Shown here piece after piece: positions 41,001 through 53,000 of a stretch of 64,000 nt of DNA (position 1 is its first letter; each line of letters starts with the position of its first letter). Position numbers and translations under genes: made by a program. The DNA is from Lycium barbarum (taxonomy: Eukaryota > Streptophyta > Magnoliopsida > Solanales > Solanaceae), in NCBI RefSeq assembly GCF_019175385.1, contig NC_083345.1, positions 13,540,027-13,604,026 on the forward strand, written 5' to 3'. The notes under the pieces were generated by a model. That model saw only the letters and a list, made by a program, of their open reading frames with translations. It was not told where the DNA came from and did no database searches.

Positions 41001-44000
41001 CAACTTTTGACCACTGCGACGGTCGCTGCTGTTTCACGAAAATATCCAATTTATTTCCAATTTCAAATTGTTTTCACTTGCTCCAATCCACTCCTCCTCA
41101 CTTCTAAACACATATTACTTCCCAGACACAACTTTTGAGTGTTGAACCCTCTTGTGCAACCTTAACCACGTTAATAGGCTTAGTTCAGTTTTTGACATGT
41201 TTAAGCCGCTACTGACTGAATTTCACGTTTCGAATTTATGGGGCCTTACAAAAGTACTCATATAAAGTTAAACAATCGTCTCACCTTTCAATCAAGCACC
41301 ACTATAATACTTATGTTGTTTTAGAAAAATTCACATTAATTTGGAGTACACGCGCAACACGCATACCACTAAAGGCATGAAAGCCCTTCACGAACTATTG
41401 ATCACACGGCACAGTTTCTATGTGATTTTAATTTTTTATACTTACTGATATATGTAAACGCGCAACGCGCGCACATTAATACTAGTATTATATATATATA
41501 TATATATCTAAAAAGTAGCAAGTGTTTTATGATATGATAAAATTGCCCTCATGCCGGAGGTCTTGAACTCGCAAATGTCCTTTGTTAAAGAGTCTCACAT
41601 AGGATGAAAAAGGGATGAGTGGTCTCCTTACATGGACATGGGCAATCCTCCCCTCATGAGCTAGCTTTTGAGATTGAGTTAGGCCCAAGATCCATTTCTT
41701 TACATGGTATTAGAGCTAGGCCCATCCCAGTTCTTAGTCCACCGATGTTGGGCCTCCATATTATTGTCCATGCTCCAATTAACGAGGTCTGAGCATGCGA
41801 GGAGTGTTAAAAGTCCCCCAAAATATATCCCAGTTTTTAGTCCACCGATGTTGGGCCTCCATATTATTGTCCATGCTCCAATTAACGAGGTCTGAGCATG
41901 CGAGGAGTGTTAAGAGCCCCCCAAAATAATTTGTTGGGGTTGAGTTAGTCCCAAGATCCATTTCGTTACATCCTTTAAGATGGTCATAGCAACTTTATAG
42001 TGTCTTGCGAACTTGATAAAGAATCGTGTATCATTTTCAATGATTAAAGCGAATGAATGAAATAGGTATCCTAATACTCTCTATTAGGGGTGGCAAAATT
42101 AGCCCAGGAAAACATGACCAGCCAAACCCGCCCATTAGGTAGTGTGTTTAGCATAGGGAAACATGATTAAATTAAACATGAAGCGTTGAAGCTTTATTTC
42201 TGTTTAAAAAATGATTAGAATGTACATTTTATAAAATAATGTTCCTGTTATAAACTAACAAAAGAAAGAAATGTCATTTCCTCATCAAATGAATTTTGGG
42301 AAAGCAAAAGGTTTTAATTATATTAAGAAAATTTATTAATTTTCTTCATATTTTCAGTGTAGTTTCTATATTTTAAATGAAATAACATCTACTAACATCT
42401 CAGCAAAAGAATAAATGTAGTATATATAATTGATGTCTCTTCTTTCTTGAACCAAATTTTTTTTCTTCTTTTTGGAAGAAAATGTCATAGTTCATAGCGG
42501 ATGTTTTTAATGACACAAATGTTACCGCTAAGTTGGATCTCAAGAAATTTTCAAAATCTAAATCTAAATAAAATCCAACAAATAAATAATGCTAAAAAAA
42601 GTCTAAAATAAGGACAAAAAAGTCTTTGTTCAATTTTTAAATGCTTTTGTGCAATTTAAATTTTTGGAGAGCCTTTAGTTTTTAGGAATTTGTTAGAAAA
42701 TATCGACTAATCTTTCAAGAACTTAATATCATATAGAGTGGAAAAAAAGGTAATTGCAAACATAATTTTAGTCTTAGTTAGCCCGGGCCAAATGACACTG
42801 GTAGCCATAATAAAAGAAAGTTTTAGTAAGTAATTAAACAAATTGTAAAAAACAAACAAAGAAATAAAAACTTGGTAAGAGTTGGACGGGCTGGATTATG
42901 ATTCATTGTTTAACCCATTTCAGCCAAGTAACCTTTGGATGAGTTAATTACTTGCCCATTTATTAGCTTAGCCCATCTTGACAATCATCCCAACTCTCCA
43001 AGTTGACACCCCTACTCTACACGGTGGACATTCCAGTTTCAATTATATCACTAGAAAACAGAAGCCCTTAATTATGTTAGTTGTGCTTTTCTAGGATAGG
43101 GAGGTGGGGCTACGGGCTTTCACGAACCATATATGTGGTTTCTTCTCCAAGACGTAAGTGTTGATTCCAGATCTACAAAACTCATGCACCCCTAACCAAT
43201 CATACTGGCCAGGCTTCGGAAAACTTCGAGATCATCGAGTTTCTCGGGAATCGAGGGGTCAGGAGCCTAATGAGGTCCCCTCACCATACCTTATTGATAA
43301 GAGGTTAGTATTTACCTGTGGTTGCACAACTTAGGGTAAGTGGTATCAGAAACCGCCCTAAGTTCACCGGTCTTATGAGTCATCAGCAATGTCTAGTTGT
43401 TGAAAATTGCTTTCAGATACTGCATTATTTTTCTTGTTAGAATAATAAGTAGATTAGTTCTAGGATGAGTCTACTTTATTTGAATTTAAATTGTAGAAAA
43501 AGATTAGGTTGTTGAGTTTTATTAGGCTTTTTTAATTGTTCTGCAGATTTTGTTGTTCAATTGGCTATTTAAAGCCCACTTATGCTTAATAAAAATATTG
43601 AGATAAATTTTTCAATCAATACTTTTAACTTTTTTGCTGCCCCATCTATTAAAAAACCAAACAGTGGTATCAAGAACCTCATTGATCTTACGGGATCTGT
43701 GAGTTCATCTAAAAAACTATTTTCAACCCATTTTTAACCCGTGCTTATTTTCAACAAACACCGATTTTTAACCAATATCAGTTTTAACCTATTTTCAAAA
43801 ATGGCAAGTGGCAATCTCTCTTTGAATATCCCAAAACCTTTCACCGGCGAAAATTACCAAATTTGATCAGTGAAGTTCAAGTGTTACTTTGAAACCTCTG
43901 ACTTATGGGATGCTGTGATGGAAGAAAAAACCTCACAACTGCTATGTTCTACAATTGTCCAAATTAAAGCGGTACTTTTAAAAAAGCTGTTAAACAAAAC

Positions 44001-47000
44001 AAGGTTATTGAGGGTTCTTTTTATGCACAAACCCAGAGAAAGTTCCGTTTTACAAAAGTGTGCAAATCTAGAGACACTCAAAACAATCCTCAAGCACAAA
44101 CAACAGAAGCAGAAATTGAGGAGGAGCAATTTTCTTTAAATTGCAACAACTGAAGCTGTCAGAAATTATGGGAGAAAAATTATATTATTGAATTGTGTAT
44201 CTACATTATTACATTGAGCCCTATTTATAGACTCTACATCCTAATCCTTTTCCATGTAGGATACTATATATAAATCCTATTCCTATTCCTATTCTAACAC
44301 TCCCCTCAAGCTGGTGCATACAAGTCATATGCACCGAGCTTGTTACAGATGCATCTAATACGAAGACGACTGAGTGACTTGTGAAAATATCCGCAAGCTG
44401 ATCACTCGACTTCACAAATTTAGTAACAATATCTCCGGAGAGTATCTTTTCCCTGACAAAGTGATAGTCAATCTCAATGTGCTTAATCCTCATGAAATAT
44501 TAGATTTGATGCGATATGAAGGGTCGCTTTGCTATCACACACAAGTTCCATTTGATTGATTTCTCCAAATTTTCTGAGCAACTGCTTAATCCAAACTAGC
44601 TCACAAGTTGCTACAACCATTGCTCGATATTCTGATTCAGCACTAGATCGAGCAACGACAATTTCTTTAGTCCATAAAGTGTCATACGCAATCGACACAC
44701 CAAATTAGACTCCCCATGAGCAACAAAACCAGGTGGTTGCTCCATATAAACTTCCTCTTCAAGATCACGATGGAGAAAAGCATTCTTAATGTCCAACAGA
44801 TAAAGAGGCCAATGGCGAATAACAACCATGGATAGAAAAAGACGGACATATGCTATTTTAGCCACGGGGGAGAAAGTATCACTGTAATCAAGCCCAAATA
44901 TCTGCGTATACCCCTTCGCAACAAGGCGAGCCTTAAGCCGATCAACTTGGCCGTTCGGACCAACTTTGACTGCATAAACCGAACGACAATCAACAATAGA
45001 TTTACCTGAAGAAAGAGGAACAAGCTCCCAAGTGCCATTCTTGTGTAAAGCAGACATCTCGTCGATCATAGCCTGTCGCCATCCGGGATGAGAAAGGGCT
45101 TCACCTGTAGACTTAGGAATGGGGATAGAGGACAATGATGATACAAAGGCATAATGGGATGATGATAGACGGTTATAACTTAAAAGGGTATAATGTGGAT
45201 TAGTATTACGAGTGGACCGTTTACCTTTACGAAGTGCAATCGGCTGATCAGGAGGAGACAAGTCCGCAGTAGGTGCAGGGTCCAAGGCATGACATGAATT
45301 AGCTGAACCTGATGTTGGACGCAGTCGGCGAAGATAAGTCAGAAGTGGTGGCACTGTGACAGGAGATGTAGAAGTAATTGTAGATTCCTCAAAGGTTAGT
45401 GTAGGTAAAACCTGAGGTATAGGTAAGACCTCAGAGATATGAGGATGATCAGAAAGATATCTAAAGTAAGGTTGAGACTCAAAAAATGTAACATCGGCAG
45501 AAATAAGATATCGACGGATATCAAGTGAGAAGCAACGATACCCCTTTTGAACCAGAGAATAACCAAGAAAGACACATTTAAGAGAGCGAGGAGCTAATTT
45601 ATCTGTCCCCGGAGCTAGGTTATGCACAAAACACGTGCTCCCAAAAACACGAGGAGGAAGAGAGTATAGAGATGACTGAGGATATACTATGGAATATGGA
45701 ATCTGATTATGAATACAAGATAAGGGCATTCGATTAATCAAATTGCAAGTCGTGAGGACTGTATCGCCCCAAAAGCGCAACGAAACATGAGATTCAGTGA
45801 GAAGAGTGCGAGTAGTCTCAATGAGATGTCTATTCTTCCTTTAGGCTACCCAATCAGCTGAGGGGTGTAGGGACAAGATGTTTGATGAATAATTCCTTGG
45901 TGAGTCATAAACTGCTGAAATTGAGAGGATTTGTATTCAAAGGCATTATCACTACGAAAAGTACGAATAGAAACACCAAATTGATTTTGTATTTCAGCAC
46001 AAAAACTCTTGAATATAGAGAATAACTCAGAACAATCTTTCATTAAGAATAGCGAAGTACATTTGAAAAAATCGTCAATGAGACTAACAAAATAACGAAA
46101 TCCTAAAGGTGAACCGACTCTACTAGGACCACAAAAATAGACTCTGCACGACTTTCAACACTACGTGGAAAGGTAGTGTGAGTGTGTTTCCCAAGTTGAC
46201 ATGACTCAATTTAATTTGGACAGATTAAACAAACTAGGCACCATCTTTTGTAGCTTGAACAGACTCGGATGTCCCAATCGTTTATGGATCAAGTCTGGAG
46301 AATCTATAATGGAGCATGCTGTGGAGGAATTAGGAGAGGTAAGTGTTAGACAGTATAGGCCTTGTGATTCATATCCTGCACCAATCACCTATCCCGTACT
46401 GCGGCTCTACATAACAAAAGAATCATCAAGAAATATTATGGCACAATTTAGGGCACGTGTCAAACGACTGACAGATGCAAGATAAAAGGACAACCAGGGA
46501 CATAAAGAACAGAGTTTAGAGTGACAGAAGATAGGGAATTAGCTTGTCCAACCCCTTTTGGTTTTGTTTGGATCCCATTGGCTAGAGTAACCGGAGGAAG
46601 ATACTGTGAATAAATAATATTTGACAAAAGTGACTTGTTACCAGAAATATGATTAGAAGCGCCTGAGTCAACGGCCCCCGATGGAGGGATACTAGGCTGT
46701 GAAACACAAACGAAGGAATTACCAGCAACAGAAGTGTTAGGCTGAGAATCTGTGGCTACTTGTGGAGATATCTGCTTACTTGCTCGATATTGAAGGCACT
46801 CATTATATTCAACTTCAAATAAAAGCCTCGGATTTCCTGTAGTGTCGGTCTGAGCAACATGAGCATTGTTTGGGTGGTTGACCATGCAGAGCACGACAGA
46901 TGTCACGAGTGTGTCCAAACTTATGACGATAACTACACTTAGTTCGAGATTTTTCAAAGCGACCTCCTTCTCGTCGATTATCCATAGACTGAGATGTTCG

Positions 47001-50000
47001 ATTCTCTACGGTTTGAGATGCGAGAATAGAGGAGTCAACGGTTGGTGATGAAACCACTGTGTGATTAGGAGGCGCAGCAAGACGAAGCAAATGAGAGAAT
47101 AGTTCATCAATTGTAGGAACCGTAGGACTAGCCAAAATTTGATCACGCACCGAATCAAGGTCAGTAGGAAGTCCAGTAAGTGTAAGAACTAGAAACAACA
47201 TCTGTCTTTGCTCATGTTGTTTTTCAACGTTCGTGGTGACTGACATCAACTGCTCAAATTCCTCCATGACTACCTGTACCTGTCCCAAGTAGGTAGACAT
47301 ATCTGATTCTTGTTTCTTTAACTTGGTCATCCAAGATGCCACCTCATAAAATCGAGATATGTCATTAGTGTATAAAGCGCGAGCCTTTTCCCAAACTGAA
47401 TAACATGTCTGGAAGCAACAAAACAAGGGCATCAACTTTGGATCAATAGATCGCCACAAGATACTACATAATTGAGCGTCAATCTTCTCCTACTGTGCTT
47501 TGGTGTTTTCATCAACCTCACTAGCCTTTGCCCTTTCATCAACCACAATAGCCTTTTGAGTTAAGTGATCTTGAACACCTTGACTTTTGCACCACAAGTC
47601 AACCGAATAAGCCCAAGCTAAATAGTTTGAACTTCCCATTAACGGTTCGGAAGTAATCATAGGGCTTGAAGTTCCGATTCCCGTGTTTTTGGAGCCAAAC
47701 ATATCATATCCGAGAGACATGGCTCAAAACTTCAAAAAGGACGAAATTTAGCTGATTGTGCTAATAAAACAAATCTAGAAGATGCCAGAAAAATAGTCAT
47801 TGGAAAATACGAAACTGATCAAAATCAGGAAAAAATTATTGGGGTTTGTGCGGAATTGCTGGGAGACTTGACTGAAAAAAAAAAGTTCTCAAAAGAAGTG
47901 GCCGGAGGCTGCTCGAAATCGCCCGAAAAACAAAAAGTGACCGGATCTTAAAGAAAATTATATGGTTGGGGTCAGAATTGTTGTGCAACTTTATTGGGAT
48001 TTTTTTTTTATTGAAAAGGTGGCTGGAAAACACAAATCTGCCGAAAGAAAAAAAACTGACAGCACCGGATTAGGGTTCCGGCGGTTGGAAATTTTAGGGG
48101 TTTGGTTGCTTGTGTTCTCTACCTTGTGGTGGTTTCAGGTTTTGCACAAAACCCACCAGAGAGAAAGTGACGCAAAATTATCGCCGGAATTGCTGCCCCA
48201 TCTTTTAAAAAACCAACACTAGTATAGTCTCGTGGATCGGTACGGAGACATCTGTACTTAACTCCTACAGGCTACAAGACATCTTAATAAATTGCTTTCA
48301 CGGGAACAAAGTTGGAAAATGACAAACTCTTGTGCTTATTTTTTAATGCATCAGGGAGAGATGTGTGCCAAACTTAGAGGATTTTTGGTATTTTACTCAA
48401 TACTAAACGCTGACATTTCTACTTGCATTGCACTCCCTAATTCTTAGGTTTTTTCTCTTTTTAGTCATAGACCAAAGAAGGCATACCTGTCCAAGCATTT
48501 AATCTCTTTGCTTAGCTATGGAGGAGTCCAGAAAGATTTTTTTATGGAGATTTTGGGAAGTGCTCTGGAAGAGACGAAACAAGTGTACTTGAGGAAGCGG
48601 GCAGCTCTAAAAGGTAATAGCAGAATCAGATACTCCTATTGCATTTATCTTCTTGTTTTGATAAGTCGTATAACATAACTATGGAATCACTCGTTCTGCA
48701 AACTTATATTCTTCAGTGTTCTTTTGTCGTATGATGGTTACTCTCTGAGTCATAGAAAGGCGGGGAGGAATAAGTGTCCAACTATTTCTGTTACTATCTC
48801 TCATTTAATATGTGAAACCTGTCAGAACTTTTTTGCTGAGTCATTTCTTCAACTCTTCAAACAGTTGCTATCAACTACAGAGAAATGGATGATGATTGTT
48901 TATCAGCAAGGATGATATCATCTGGGATACCTCCCAATGAACCTCATCTCCATGCTCGCTTGTCTAGGCTTGCAAAGATTGAAAGAACTAAGCTTCGAGG
49001 AGGAAAGCTTCCTATAAGTGACAGTTTTTATCTTATGGGAACAGCTGACCCCACTGGTGTACTGGAAAGCAATGAAGTCTCTGTTATTCTGTAAGTAGAC
49101 TGAACATCATTATCTGTACATGCTTTTGGAGCTTTTATATGTTTTTGATATTTTGTGTTTGAGAGATAAGGATAAGGAAATATACCTGCCAATGGCAATG
49201 TAAGGATGTTTTTCCTTGACAATAAATAGAGCTCTAAGGAAACTATGATTATTATGGTAAATAAATACCTACTTCACGGATGTTTTTTTGTTTTGTTACT
49301 TCCATCCACAACTTTTTTCTGTCTGCCTCCATCTTTTAGACACTATCTTAAGCTCCAAGGAAATTATGATTATTATGAGTAAATAAATACCTACTTCACG
49401 GATGTTTTTTTGTTTTGTTACGTCCATCCACAACTTTTTTCTCTCTGCCTCCATCTTTTAGACACTATCTTAAAGCCATAACGTTTAGCAACTTGAATTC
49501 TTTGTTTTTGTGAAGTTTAACTATGATAAGTGATAACTGAGGAGAGAATGACATTTACCACTATGTTGAACTTACATTGAGCTAAGGTTTTCTTCCAAAG
49601 AGATATTTAAGCTTTGAAACATGATAATTGGTTTAGATTCTGATCTAATATGTTTATTTTAGTATTCTCATTTTATGAGGAATATCTCAGCTACTAATCC
49701 CTTTTTCAATTGTGCACCGCAAATGCAGAGATAATGGTCAAGTATCTGGGCGTGTTTTGGTCTATAGAAATCCTGGTCTTCACTTTGGAGATGTACATGT
49801 GATGAAAGCTCGATATGTGGAAGAGCTTGTAGATATTGTTGGTGATGCCAAATATGGTATATTTTTCTCCACTAAAGGTCCAAGGTCAGCTGCTACTGAG
49901 ATTGCCAATGGTGACTTTGATGGTGATATGTATTGGGTTTCCATAAACCGTAAGGTTGGTTTTCAGTTCGCTTTTCTCAAGAGTTACTTTTGTAAAGAAG

Positions 50001-53000
50001 GGAGTATGTATTGTTAGATCCCACATTATTTAAAAATGGGTCTCCTAATATGGTCTTGGACAATCATGAGCTAGCTTTTGGGTTAGGTTAGGTCCAATGT
50101 TCATTCCTTATCATGGTATCAAAGTGAGGCCCATCTTAGTTCCTGGTTCACCCGATGTTGGGCGCCCATATTGTATTGTCACGCTCCAGATGTCCCGTCA
50201 TGGGAGGTTTGGGACAGGGTTTTTTTGTGTGTGTGTGGGTGGGTTTGTGGAGGGGGGGGGGGGGGGGGATGGGGATTGAGTCTGCATTGGTGTGGGAGGT
50301 GCAATTCAGTCTCCTTATATGATCTTAGGCAATCCTCAGGTCAATTTTCTTACATGGCCTCAGAACCAAGGTTCATCTCACTTTTTTGATTTACCCGGTG
50401 CTGGGTTCCCATGTTATATGTCCATGCTCTAGATGTGGCAGAGGGTGAGATTTTATGGGTTGGGGATTTAAGGGAAAATTACGCTCTATGTCTACTGGGA
50501 GAAAATATTTACGCCACGTAGCCATATTTTCAGTTTATACAATATTTATACAACACTAGTTTCTATGAACGTGCCTCGCACGTTAATATCATGCCAATTA
50601 TTAGCAAGTGCTTTGGATCAAAAGACCCTCTGTAAAATATCAGAATTATAAATAGATACTAGTAGTAATCTAAAGTGAATTTGCATATTAACCAATAACT
50701 CAATTATAAGAAGTTTTGGTCCTTAAAATCATTATGCATTAGAGCATTTCAATCTTACTGACATTTTGCAAGTTGAATATTGTCATAGAAGTCGAGAAAT
50801 TACCAACAGACAAATAAATTATTATTTGAGAATGTCTAAGAATGAAGAGAAGGAAAAAATATGTTAGTTAATCATGAATGCAATAAATAATAAACCTTTC
50901 TGTATCGCATAAAATTGTTTTGAGAGTTACGTACATTGACCAAGAGTTCCTTTTTCAGATTAATTTTACTGTATTGCCAATACTGTTGATCTATATCTCA
51001 AGTTCAAGATGGAGTTATCAAAATCTTGATGCAAATAATATAATCATTTTTTACTCAAATTCAAATATAACAAAACTCAAGCTCTATCCAAATCGAAGTA
51101 ACATAAGTCGTATTAAGTCTTGCTATTAGAACCTATTAGCTTTCTTTAGAATTCTAAAATATTCGAAAAATTGAATTACTGATGTTTGAAAGGGTAACGA
51201 CAATGTCTCTCTCTATTCTAATATGATAGCAATATTTTAATTGAATTCAAAATCTTAAATATTATTACAATTTTAATTACCTTCAACCGTTAAGCATATA
51301 AATTTTGAGTCTTATATACTTTCTGTGTAGAATTGATATGGTTTTAGTATTCTCAGTACATAATTGGTAGGACACAGTTATGGACTTATGGTTCGTAGCT
51401 TATGGAGTATAACTAATACAGGCAAAAAGTTACCGTTTGGTCATTTGAAATTAGAATATGTTATCAACATTAATATTATTTATTGAAGATGGTAATATAT
51501 TAATGTTTTCTTAAACACAAAGCTCTACTTCTAAGCTATATATGGTGCTCAATTTAATTGATTATAGCGTTAGGCAGTACTAAGAAGATCAATGCTAAAA
51601 AATATGCTGCATAATTGATTAGGTTTCAAGGTTCAAAGAGTCCGTATGTCAGCTAATGGGCATAACTTGGCCTAAATAGGATTGGATTATTTAGAATTTG
51701 TGTTTACATCGATAACTGGCTACGTTATGACCTCTTTTCAATGACAATTTTGTCGTTTTCTAGTAGAATTTAAAGTTAATAGTTAAGGGCATAAAAGTCA
51801 TTCAATATTTAAAGGATATTTTGGTCAACCAACATTTATATTCATGCTTTTATAATAATGTAGATGTAGATTATACAATTTGTTACCCGGTTTAGCTCAT
51901 ATTTGTGTATAAACACCTTTTATATGCTATTATACACTTCTATACAAGGTTGATACATTATGTATAATGCTTTCCCCCAGATATAAGGTTGTATAATATT
52001 GTAAAATGTTGTATAAACTGAAAATATGGCTACGTGGCGCAATATTTTATGTTGGGCTGTAAATTGGTCGTTTAGTAGAATTTCTGACTACTTGTCTTAG
52101 AGGAAAACGGTTGTACAAAGTTTGGTTTTTACATTTCAGCTAGTAGATTCTTATACAACAAGTAAACCATGAACTCGCATGCATTCAACTATTTCTGACT
52201 ACTTGTCTTAGAGGAATATGGTTGTACAAAGTTTGGTTTTTACATTTCAGCTAGTAGATTCTTATACAACAAGTAAACCATGGACTCGCATGCATTCAAC
52301 TCCTAAGGCAGTCAGCAAAAAGCCAACTGAATTTTCAGCCGATGAATTGGAATATGAGCTTTTTCGGCAATTTCTGGAAGCAAAGGCTAAAGGGTATGCA
52401 TTACAAGTCTACATAATTTATTCTGGTGTTTTTTTCAAAAAGTTTAGCAATCTAAACACCATAGTTGTTGCCAGAGAGCTTTTGACATGTCATCCGCTTC
52501 AGAGGGATGCTTTAACAGGCAAGGGAATGGTTTTTGACATCCAGCGAGCTGACATGTTTTCTAGTTATATTCCTTGGGATTGGAGAGACAATCTAGGTGG
52601 TCGATAACGTGAACTGAAAGAAGTACAAGACGAGTAATACTACCTCCTAGATGGCCTGCTGAATATGCAACTCTGATTGTCAATTCCTCATCCTTTAACA
52701 CAAAATTCATGATTGAAGTTGAATATTTTAACAATCTAATTTTAGTTATACTTCTAACCATAGCTAACACGTTCATTTATTACTTGTTCAGAATTGTTTA
52801 TAGCCTTTCTTCGTCCTTGTTCCTGATGTAGTCTCTTTCTCTTTCTGCTGTTTTAGTGCCAATATGTCTGTGGCTGCTGATAGCTGGCTGGCATTTATGG
52901 ACCGTCTTCTGATGTTGCGAGGAGATGATGTGGACGAGATGCATAGCTTGAAAGGCAAGATGCTTCACCTGATTGACATCTACTATGATGCATTAGACGC

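Larger units (their letters stand above)
43398..48218 (+). mobile_element. Outer copia element of the intron 11 nest
   Basis: The 5' LTR runs 43398-43663 (TGTTGAAAAT...CCAAACA). A degraded primer site 'tggtatcaagaacc' lies at 43665. At the far right only the last part of the 3' LTR is left, 'gctgccccatcttttaaaa' to 'ccaaca' ending at 48218. That tail matches the end of the 5' LTR. An exact 5-bp repeat CTAGT flanks the whole (43393-43397 and 48219-48223). The interior from 44157 is replaced by a second, inverted copia element and a deletion. Confidence 0.75.
43341..48300 (+). mobile_element. Gypsy leader relic, split by the copia nest
   Basis: A primer-site-like 'tggtatcaga' (43341-43350) and leader sequence run to 43392. 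The leader appears to resume after 48223 with 'atagtctcgtggatcggt' and 'ggagacatctgtactt'. Joined across the target duplication, the two parts look like the sequence that normally follows the primer site of a gypsy element. No gag or pol remains. Confidence 0.45.

Noticed and set aside
52393..52607. RDR frame running on past exon 15
   Set aside because: It is intron 15 read-through; exon 16 follows in phase from 52857 with conserved sequence.
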